Source: Nonomuraea zeae (GTDB lineage: Bacteria; Actinomycetota; Actinomycetes; Streptosporangiales; Streptosporangiaceae). From it: a stretch of DNA of 33,470 nucleotides. The notes beneath the pieces are model-generated. The model saw only the letters and a program-made list of their open reading frames with translations, ran no database searches and was not told the DNA's origin. Shown in pieces: positions 15,596-21,455 of the stretch. Within the stretch, counting starts at the first letter, position 1. Each line of letters opens with the position of its first letter. Made by a program: the position numbers and the translations under genes. The stretch spans positions 1 to 33,470 of the forward strand of contig NZ_VCKX01000121.1 in assembly GCF_005889725.1 (NCBI RefSeq). The letters are read 5' to 3'.

Positions 15596-18457
15596 TTATT
15601 GCAGTTCGGCCAGGCGATGCGCGATCGCGGCCCGCGAGTGCAGGCCCAGTTTGCGCATCGCGGCGCCCAGATGCTTCTCGACGGTCTTCGCCGACACGAA
15701 GAGCTCCTTGGCGATCTCCTTGTTGGTCAGGCCGGTGGCCGCCAGCCTGGCGACCGCGCTCTCCCGTGGTGACAGCTCCGAGCCGTAACCGCGAGGGCCG
15801 CCCCGATGGCGGACCGGCGAGGACAGGCCCCGCTGCCGGGCCAGCTTGGTGGCGCGATCGAGATCCCAGTGCGCACCGAGCCCGCCGTACCCCTCGATGG
15901 CGGCCGCCAGGAGGGCGGCGGCCCGCTCGTCATCGACGGCGAACAGCCGCAGGGCGGCCTGCTCGCGCGCCTGCGCGGCCTCGTAGGGAGCGGGGAGCCG
16001 GTCGTACGCGGTGGCGGCGGCCGTGAACCGTTCGGCGTCGCCCGTCAGGAAGCCTCTGGCGTGATCGAGCGCCGCCGGCACGAGCGGGGCGTCCAGCGCG
16101 GCGAGCTCCCGATCGAGGCGTGCCACCAGCTCGGCGGCCTCGTCGGCGCGCCCGACGCTGACCAGCGCCTCGGCCAGGGCCGGAACCGCCCGCACGCCGA
16201 CCGGCCACAGGTCCTGGTCCGCCCACAGGGCGAACGCCTCAGCGGTGCCCGCCACCGCCGCGCCCGCCTCGCCTTGTGACGTGGCGAGCCTGAGCAGCGC
16301 GCCGACCGGTAGCGGCAACGCGTCGACGGCGCCCATCCTCAGGTTCTCGCGCACCATGTCGTCGAGCCGGATGCCGTCGAGCCGCCCCTGTGCGAGTGCC
16401 AGGCAGTTCTCGACCGTCTCGATCAGGACGCGGTACGTGCGCTGGTCGGAGAACCGGTCGCGCAGGTCCTCGGCCTCCTCGGCCAGCCCGTGCCACGAAC
16501 CGCTGCAGTAGGCCTGGACCACGAGATCCACCCGGCATCTGAACTCGATGAGCCGGGTGACGTCGTGCCTGACCGCCTCCGCGAGAGCCAGGCTCAGCAG
16601 GTCCTTCGCGGCGTCGTGGTGTCCGGCGAGCGTGGCGTTCGCGCCGACGGATTCGTAGGCCATCACCTCCCACCGGCTGGCCGGACGCCTCCCGGTCTGC
16701 TCCAGCATCTGCTCGGTCAGCGCCGCCCGGCGCGGATCGCCGACACAGGTCAGGACCATGGCGACCTTGCCGAGGATGGAGACCCGCCACTCGGGTTCGG
16801 CGATCGCCGGGATCAGGTCACGTGCCCGGTCGAGCCACGACAGATGCTCGGCGAGCGGGATGCCGGCGCCGGTCGGTATGCCCAGCCCCACCATCGCCGA
16901 GGCCGCCAGGAAGGGATTGTCCACCAGCTCGGGAACGGCCGCGGCGATGTGGGAGTACCGTTCCCGCAGCGCGCCCGATCTCTCGTGCTGCAGGCCGATG
17001 AGGTAGTTCAGCTCACCGCGCACAGGACCGGCCGGCTGCCGTTCCACGGCCCCGCGCAGCAGGTCGATGACCTCCTCGGCGGACAGCGCGTAACTGCCCG
17101 CCCATCCCAGCCGCACCGCGAGCCGGCCCTCCCTGGCCGGATCGAGGGGGGCGTGCCTGAGCACCGCTTCCAGCAGGCGCTCCGCCTCGGCGTCGTTGGC
17201 GAGGGCCACCGCCTGTGCGGCGGCCTTCTCCGCGGCGTCGACCCACGCGTCGAGGTCGCCGGCGCGGCGGAGATGGTGAGCGATCTGCCCCAGGGGCTCG
17301 GGGCGCTGCCGCGACACGGCCGCGGCCGCGCGCGTGTGCAGCGCCTGCCGCCTGGGCAGCGGGACGCTCTCGTACACCGCCTGGACGGCCAGCATGTGCC
17401 GGAACCCCACGGCATCCGCCCGCTCGGCGAACAGGCCGCGCTCCAGCAGCTCGACCAGGCCCGCGCGGGCCTCCTCCGGCGGCGCGTGGCAGGTGGCCAC
17501 GAGCACGGACACCGGCACGGGCACCTGCAGCACGGCCGCCGCCTCCGCCATCGCCTGCGCGCTCCCGCTGAGGCCGCGCACGCGCTCCAGCACGGAATCG
17601 CGCACCCCGGCGGGGACGTCCAGCTCGTCGAGCGCCTTGCGCGCCCACCCGGTGCCGTGCTGGATCAGCGTGCCGCGGCTGCGCAGGAGCGCGACCAGCT
17701 CCTGGATGGCGTACGGCAGGCCGGAGGCCCGCTCGCAAAGGTAGACGGCGAACTCCTCCGACACCTGCTGGGTGCCGAGGATCGCGGCGGTCAGCTCGTT
17801 GGTCTCGGCCACGTTCAGCGGCGCCAGGACGATGTGGGCCCGCGTCACCTCGGCGCGACGCCGGGTCATGAGCGCTCTCATGCCCGGGCCGGCCTCCTCG
17901 CCGCGGAAGGTGAGCACGAGGGCGAGCTCGGAGGGAGGATCGGCCAGCAGGTAACCGAGGAACTCCGCCGTCTGCTCGTCGGCCCAGTGCAGGTCCTCGA
18001 GCACGAGCACCACCCGGCCGAGCGCCCTGAGCAGCTCCGCCAGCCCGCGAAACACCTGGTGCCGCCGGCCGGCGGGGTCGTCGAGCGGCGTGAGCGCGGG
18101 CGGGAGGAAGGGAGCCAGCTCGGGCAGCAGCGGATGCAGCGCGGCGGTCACCGGTGACAGGCGCACCCGCTCCAGGCGCTCGCCGGTGCCGCGCAGGGCG
18201 TCCAGGAGGGGGCCGAGCGGGAACGGCTCGCGGATCTGCGCGCATCCGCCGACCAGCAGCAGGCGATCACCGAGCTCGGAGGCCAGCTCGCCGACGAGCC
18301 GCGTCTTGCCGATCCCCGCCTCGCCCTCGATCAGGACGACGGCCGGAACGCGCGTCACCACCGACAGCAGGCTCCGCAGCTCCGCGGCCCGGCCCACGAG
18401 CACGGGGGAGATCATCCGGTCTGCGGTCACATCGGCATCGTCCATGGTCAGTGCCAT
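15596..18457 (-). CDS. LAL-type LuxR family transcriptional regulator with ATPase domain
   Basis: This 953-residue protein has the MalT/LAL architecture. An AAA-type NTPase domain carries Walker A GEAGIGKT at residues 45-52 and Walker B VVLVLEDLHWAD near 149-160. A long alpha-helical TPR-like middle spans roughly 380-860, and a C-terminal LuxR helix-turn-helix covers about the last 60 residues (LSPRESAVARLAATGLTNKE, then VSAKTVEKHLGAAMRKLG). Such proteins bind an inducer and ATP and then activate target promoters, often for secondary metabolism or sugar use. The first ATG is at 18457 with no obvious ribosome site. A second ATG four codons later (18445) is also possible. Its target is unknown. 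The subtilase or the small ORFs downstream are candidates by proximity only. Confidence 0.92.
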   Translation of the reverse strand: MALTMDDADVTADRMISPVLVGRAAELRSLLSVVTRVPAVVLIEGEAGIGKTRLVGELASELGDRLLLVGGCAQIREPFPLGPLLDALRGTGERLERVRLSPVTAALHPLLPELAPFLPPALTPLDDPAGRRHQVFRGLAELLRALGRVVLVLEDLHWADEQTAEFLGYLLADPPSELALVLTFRGEEAGPGMRALMTRRRAEVTRAHIVLAPLNVAETNELTAAILGTQQVSEEFAVYLCERASGLPYAIQELVALLRSRGTLIQHGTGWARKALDELDVPAGVRDSVLERVRGLSGSAQAMAEAAAVLQVPVPVSVLVATCHAPPEEARAGLVELLERGLFAERADAVGFRHMLAVQAVYESVPLPRRQALHTRAAAAVSRQRPEPLGQIAHHLRRAGDLDAWVDAAEKAAAQAVALANDAEAERLLEAVLRHAPLDPAREGRLAVRLGWAGSYALSAEEVIDLLRGAVERQPAGPVRGELNYLIGLQHERSGALRERYSHIAAAVPELVDNPFLAASAMVGLGIPTGAGIPLAEHLSWLDRARDLIPAIAEPEWRVSILGKVAMVLTCVGDPRRAALTEQMLEQTGRRPASRWEVMAYESVGANATLAGHHDAAKDLLSLALAEAVRHDVTRLIEFRCRVDLVVQAYCSGSWHGLAEEAEDLRDRFSDQRTYRVLIETVENCLALAQGRLDGIRLDDMVRENLRMGAVDALPLPVGALLRLATSQGEAGAAVAGTAEAFALWADQDLWPVGVRAVPALAEALVSVGRADEAAELVARLDRELAALDAPLVPAALDHARGFLTGDAERFTAAATAYDRLPAPYEAAQAREQAALRLFAVDDERAAALLAAAIEGYGGLGAHWDLDRATKLARQRGLSSPVRHRGGPRGYGSELSPRESAVARLAATGLTNKEIAKELFVSAKTVEKHLGAAMRKLGLHSRAAIAHRLAELQ

Positions 18458-18526
18458 TGAAGCGCCATTTGTAGCGGTTTGTCACCCCTGCGCTCCGCAG
18501 CTCCGAGCTGATCCGCGACGGGGCGG

Positions 18527-18706
18527 TCAGGGCCGCGGCAGGATCTCCACGTACCCCTCGGTGCCGTTCACGGGAATCAGCTGCCCGTCTTCGATGCGCC
18601 GGGTGGCGCCCTCCACGCCGGCGACGGAGGGATCGGAGGTGATGACGCGCGGCGGGATGAGCCGCGTCTTGTCGATGTCGTGGAACCCGAGGACGTACCC
18701 ACCCAT
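18527..18706 (-). pseudogene. Rifampin phosphotransferase (PEP-synthase-like) remnant with internal deletion
   Basis: A 59-codon frame runs from the ATG at 18706 to TGA at 18527-18529. Its first residues (GGYVLGFHDIDKTRL) match the usual N-terminus of the ATP-grasp domain of rifampin phosphotransferases, of the form YVLxFxEIDKTxV. Its end (GVEGATRRIEDGQL, then IPVNGTEGYVEIL) matches the C-terminus of the PEP-utilising swivelling-His domain of the same enzymes. Roughly 800 residues that normally lie between are absent, including the ATP-binding site and catalytic His. The frame has been kept. GGAGG lies 12 bases before the ATG, somewhat far. The similarity is from my knowledge of the family and has not been aligned. 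It could alternatively be a functional small protein of unknown role. Confidence 0.6.
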
Positions 18707-18719
18707 GGCTCAATCCCGC

Positions 18720-18780
18720 CTCCGCAATTAAAATACAGTACACACCTGCATTCAAATATCACGGTACGGGTCTGCTCTGT
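18720..18780 (-). promoter_or_regulatory. AT-rich promoter-like stretch before the phosphotransferase remnant
   Basis: This is one of the few AT-rich spots in the window. On the minus strand TTGAAT is followed after about 16 bases by TTTTAAT and then by GCGGAGG. It looks like a -35/-10 pair with a short leader into the small ORF. I looked for the inverted repeat known upstream of many rifamycin-resistance genes (the rifamycin-associated element) and could not identify one. Confidence 0.35.
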
Positions 18781-18795
18781 AATTCATCGGGTGGT

Positions 18796-18835
18796 GTGCG
18801 GCTCGGCGGGTCCGGCCGGGCCCGCGGAGCCGCAC
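18796..18835 (-). terminator. Strong hairpin downstream of the CHAP gene
   Basis: The arms 18796-18810 (GTGCGGCTC-G-GCGGG) and 18821-18835 (CCCGC-G-GAGCCGCAC) pair over 15 positions with a single mismatch and a 10-nt loop. The hairpin starts seven bases after the CHAP gene's stop codon. There is no T-run. Confidence 0.65.
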
Positions 18836-18841
18836 CGGCCC

Positions 18842-19561
18842 TCAGTGCACTGCGAGCAGCACGGGCCAGGTCTGCGGTCCGACGACGCCGTCGACCTCGA
18901 TCCCCGCGGCCGTCTGCAGGTCGCGGATGCCCATGGAATGGGCCGGGGTGAACGTCGTGTCACTGATGCCGCTCAGCCCCTGGACGTCCCTGGCGAGCAT
19001 CAGGTGATGCATCGTGCGGACGTTCGGTCCCTGGTCGCCCTGCTTGAGTATCGGGAGCTCGCGCATGATGGCCTCCGTCCAGCTCTCGTTCTTCTCGTAG
19101 TCCGGGTTCCAGAATCCGGCGATCACCGAGGAGTCCCGTACGCGCCGCTTGCACGCGTCGTCGGTGTTGCCCTCGATCGTCTGGAGCCGGCCGTCGCCGA
19201 GGTTCTTCTCGACCACGCCGATGTGGTCGATCCGGCCGATGGAGTTCGTGCCGCCCCAGTCGAAGAACACCAGCGAGCCGGGGCGCGCGTACTGCTTGAT
19301 GTTGGCCGCGGTCCCCTCGTGCCAGCGGCCGAGTCGTTCGCCGTCCTGGGCGTGCCACACCGTGTAGGCGCGATCTCCGTTCGGCAGGACCGCCGCGGCG
19401 TTGTCGGAGTGCCGCGCCCAGTACGTGATGGCCATGTTGCACCACGGTTCGCGCAGGAACTCCGACCCGTTCCGCTCGGAGTACCAGCGGGTGATGATGT
19501 TGGGCCGGCCTGAGAGTCCGAGGTCGTTGCTCGCCCGTGCCACCATCTTTTCGGCGGTCAT
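18842..19561 (-). CDS. CHAP-domain cell-wall hydrolase with C-terminal peptidoglycan-binding domain
   Basis: The protein has 239 residues from the ATG at 19561, which follows a perfect AAGGAGG. A long in-frame extension to 19888 has no coding character. Residues 1-150 form a CHAP amidase/peptidase domain: Cys41 in EPWCNMAITYWARH, His113 in GRIDHIGVVEKN after GSLVFFDWGG, and the polar third residue in TIEGNTDD (Glu130/Asn132). Residues 168-238 are a PG_binding_1 domain (LKQGDQGPNVRTMHHLML ... IEVDGVVGPQTWPVLL). It should cut peptide bonds or the amide link in peptidoglycan. It has no signal peptide, as in phage endolysins. Its start overlaps the stop of the 55-residue gene (ATGA), so the two are translationally coupled. 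Confidence 0.9.
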   Translation of the reverse strand: MTAEKMVARASNDLGLSGRPNIITRWYSERNGSEFLREPWCNMAITYWARHSDNAAAVLPNGDRAYTVWHAQDGERLGRWHEGTAANIKQYARPGSLVFFDWGGTNSIGRIDHIGVVEKNLGDGRLQTIEGNTDDACKRRVRDSSVIAGFWNPDYEKNESWTEAIMRELPILKQGDQGPNVRTMHHLMLARDVQGLSGISDTTFTPAHSMGIRDLQTAAGIEVDGVVGPQTWPVLLAVH

Positions 19562-19725
19562 GATGGCATCCTCCTTCCGTTCGGCCCGTGCTCGTAGACG
19601 CCGGTCTCCGGGTCGAGGACATAGCCCAGTGCGACCAGGACCTGCTCCTCGTCCGGCTCGGTGGGACCCCAGGGCTGGGTGTCCACGGCTTCCGATACGA
19701 GTTCCGCTTCCGGTCTCTTGCTCAT
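19558..19725 (-). CDS. Small 55-residue protein coupled to the CHAP gene
   Basis: An ATG at 19725, preceded by AGGAAGGA, opens a 55-codon frame whose TGA overlaps the ATG of the CHAP gene. The perfect ribosome site of the CHAP gene lies inside its last codons. The product starts MSKRPEAELVSEAVDTQPW, continues with PTEPDEEQVLVALGYVLD and ends in GVYEHGPNGRRMPS. It is acidic in the first half, with no transmembrane segment, signal peptide or Cys. I do not recognise a family. Coupling suggests a partner, chaperone or inhibitor of the lytic enzyme, or a leader that sets its expression level. The ribosome site, the overlap and the codon use support it as real. Confidence 0.7.
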   Translation of the reverse strand: MSKRPEAELVSEAVDTQPWGPTEPDEEQVLVALGYVLDPETGVYEHGPNGRRMPS

Positions 19726-19990
19726 GATCATCCTTCCTGGTCGAGACGCGACGCACCTGACGCCAGGCGTGAGTGACGATCAGCGAACGAAACCCAGGGA
19801 CGTCCTGGACGCCGCGCGTGTGCGGCATGGAGAAGCCGGCCGGTTTCGCCACCGGCTCCAGCAGCCGGGCCGCCGGCGCGGGCGACACCCTGCGGAGGCG
19901 ACCCTGGCACGGATAGCGTGCCTGTTCGTACGCGTGCCCGCCGCCAAACCGACGTACCCCCCAAGTACACCTAAATCATCATTAATCGGC
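19726..19990. other. Intergenic region upstream of the 55-residue/CHAP pair
   Basis: No convincing gene is visible in these 265 bases on either strand. The end near 19965-19995 is AT-rich (AAATCATCATTAATCGG, then CTTAAG) and is the best place for a promoter of the minus-strand pair, though no clear -35/-10 pair stands out. A GTG-started 80-codon minus frame here has an Arg-rich, low-complexity product and looks spurious. Confidence 0.4.
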
Positions 19991-20605
19991 TTAAGTCGGG
20001 ATGATGCGGGCGTCGTCCAGCTCCACGACGAGCATCTTGCCGAGCAGGCGAGGCAGGTCACCGCCGGCCGGCAGCGGGACGAGGAGGTTGACCCGGCAGG
20101 GCGCGAGCCGGCCGGGCTCGTACAGGTCCCCGTAGACCGCGGCGGGTCTCGCCCGCGCCACCGATGCCGCCACGGCGCCGACCGAGCGCAGGTGCGGGCA
20201 GTGCCGCAGCGCGATCGGCCGGCAGGCCCGGCAGCACGGCGGGGTCGCCGTCCACGCGGGGCCGGCCGGACGCGCGAGCCGGTCCCACTCGTCGCGCGGG
20301 ATCAGCCACCGGATCCGGCCGTCGGCGCCGACCGCGGTGCCGCCGCAGACCTGGCAGCGGCGGCCGGTCATGGCGGCCAGGTGCCGGCGGGTGTGGATGG
20401 CGGCGAACTGCGGCGGGCCCCGGAGGCCGGTCAGATCGCGGTACCACAGCACGCCGAACCGGCGGTCGCCGGGCACTTCGTCCCGGTAGGACAGCCGGCC
20501 ACCGTGCCAGCCGATCCCCGGGCCGGGATCGGCCAGATCAGAGCCCCAGCGGACGACCCAGGGAACGGGCAGGCCCCGCCACACGGCAGGAAACCGTCCT
20601 TCCAC
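19991..20605 (-). CDS. Hypothetical protein with paired Cys motifs (zinc-ribbon-like)
   Basis: The 204-residue product from GTG 20605 has no signal peptide or membrane segment. The start is taken because no other ATG, GTG or TTG occurs between the preceding TGA and this codon. A run of G at 20610-20615 is the only ribosome-site-like sequence. It contains RRCQVCGG near residue 85 and PPCCRACRPIALRHCPHL near 125, a spacing of Cys and His that could bind zinc. N-terminally WRGLPVPWVVRW and later WLIPRDEWDRLA are Trp-rich. Similar uncharacterised proteins seem to occur in actinomycetes, but I assign no function. It lies in the same frame as the upstream 115-residue gene, separated by one TGA and a repeat-encoded Gly/Ser-rich stretch. 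Confidence 0.75.
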   Translation of the reverse strand: MEGRFPAVWRGLPVPWVVRWGSDLADPGPGIGWHGGRLSYRDEVPGDRRFGVLWYRDLTGLRGPPQFAAIHTRRHLAAMTGRRCQVCGGTAVGADGRIRWLIPRDEWDRLARPAGPAWTATPPCCRACRPIALRHCPHLRSVGAVAASVARARPAAVYGDLYEPGRLAPCRVNLLVPLPAGGDLPRLLGKMLVVELDDARIIPT

Positions 20606-20632
20606 GAAGACCCCCCACCGGCTCGATGCGGT

Positions 20633-20704
20633 GCTTCCGGCGCTCCCCTCGGTCCGGCTTCCGGCGCTCCCCTCGGTCCGGCTTCCGGCGCCTCCCTCGG
20701 TCCG
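20633..20704. repeat. Three tandem copies of a 24-bp unit
   Basis: The units at 20633-20656 and 20657-20680 are identical, and 20681-20704 differs at two positions. The unit begins GCTTCCGGCGCT and ends CCCTCGGTCCG. It sits between the two hypothetical genes. In their shared minus-strand frame each copy encodes RTEGSAGS (or RTEGGAGS), which resembles a flexible linker. The length is a multiple of three, so copy-number change would preserve the frame. Confidence 0.85.
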
Positions 20705-20722
20705 TGACCGCCGGGGGCACCG

Positions 20723-21070
20723 TCACGAGGACACGGAGCCGGAGAGCGGGCGGACCTCGTAGTGCTGCCGCACGGTCGACTCGTCCCCCTGGTTGGTGAT
20801 GACCGCCACCCCGGTGGCCTGCGCACCCACCCCGTCCTCCGGGGCGGCATCCGGCAGCAGCAGGGTCAGGGTGATCTCGGAGCCGCTGCGGTTGACCGGG
20901 ACCAGCACCGCCGTGACCAGCCGGCCGATGCCGATGGCGGACTCCTCCAGCCCGTCGCCGGTGAACTGCCGGTCCTGCAGATACGACGCGTCTCCGTCGA
21001 CGGACAGCTCGCCCTGCCGGTACGTGATCTGGACGCCGGGCCCGCGGAGTTCGTACGTGGTCTCGCTCAT
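20723..21070 (-). CDS. Hypothetical 115-residue protein next to the I42 inhibitor
   Basis: The ATG at 21070 follows GGAGAA with six bases between. The product starts MSETTYELRGPGVQITYRQG and has alternating hydrophobic strands (IGIGRLVTAVLVPVN, SEITLTLLLPDA, GVAVITNQGDES), so an all-beta fold is likely. No signal peptide, Cys or catalytic motif is visible. I do not recognise the family. It lies 43 bp after the chagasin-type inhibitor and in line with the C1 peptidase, so it is probably made with them. Its TGA stop is the only interruption between it and the downstream 204-residue frame. Confidence 0.75.
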   Translation of the reverse strand: MSETTYELRGPGVQITYRQGELSVDGDASYLQDRQFTGDGLEESAIGIGRLVTAVLVPVNRSGSEITLTLLLPDAAPEDGVGAQATGVAVITNQGDESTVRQHYEVRPLSGSVSS

Positions 21071-21113
21071 TCGAGGTTCTCCATATCGGTTTGGACTGAT
21101 GTGTCGCGGCTGG

Positions 21114-21440
21114 TCATTCCGTGGCCGAGGGGGCGATCGTGATGAGGCGCTGCTCGATCGCCTCCGCCTGCCAGGGTTGTTTCAGGACGAACCCGATGCT
21201 CTGGATGCTCGGGTCCAGGAGTTCGATGACGAACGTGCGCGTTCCCGCGCCTCCCGCCATCCCCTTCTCGCCCGCATCTTCCTCGAAGCGGGTGCTCACC
21301 ACGCGTACGAGCGGGTCGCCGGCGTTCTGCAGGTCCCACCGGTAGCCCGATGAGGGTATTTCCGGCAGGCGGACTTCGATCAGCCCTCCGGACGCCGCCA
21401 CCCGGGACGAAGGCCCTTCGCGTACCACTTCCGCTCCCAT
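21114..21440 (-). CDS. Chagasin-type (I42) cysteine peptidase inhibitor
   Basis: This 108-residue protein shows the three loops by which chagasin-family inhibitors clasp papain-like peptidases: PSSGYRW near residue 29 (equivalent to NPTTGY), GGAGTRTF near 63-70 (GxGG-like) and KQPWQ near 87-91 (R/K-P-W). The length matches the family, about 110 residues. No signal peptide is visible, so it would act in the cytoplasm. It begins 16 bp after the C1 peptidase gene ends, a placement that strongly suggests the peptidase is its target and that it protects the producer. GTG codons at 21428 or 21425 have a better-spaced ribosome site (GGGAG) than the ATG at 21440 and could be the true start. Confidence 0.88.
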   Translation of the reverse strand: MGAEVVREGPSSRVAASGGLIEVRLPEIPSSGYRWDLQNAGDPLVRVVSTRFEEDAGEKGMAGGAGTRTFVIELLDPSIQSIGFVLKQPWQAEAIEQRLITIAPSATE

Positions 21441-21455
21441 CCCTCGTCCGGCCCG

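Noticed and set aside
16490..18157. A 555-codon plus-strand frame opposite the LAL regulator
   Set aside because: The minus-strand frame has Walker A, Walker B and the LuxR domain. The opposite product shows no domain.
18707..18780. Rifamycin-associated element upstream of the phosphotransferase remnant
   Set aside because: I looked for the characteristic GC-rich inverted repeat and saw only an AT-rich promoter-like stretch.
19562..19888. N-terminal extension of the CHAP protein
   Set aside because: The extra 109 codons are Arg/Gly-rich, overlap the 55-residue gene in another frame, and end at a perfect AAGGAGG ribosome site for the shorter start.
19728..19970. An 80-codon minus-strand frame
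   Set aside because: It starts at a GTG without a ribosome site and has an Arg/Gly/Ala-rich product with no domain. It is more likely leader or promoter DNA.
20633..20704. Possible CRISPR array
   Set aside because: The three 24-bp units are directly adjacent with no spacers, and no cas gene is in the window.
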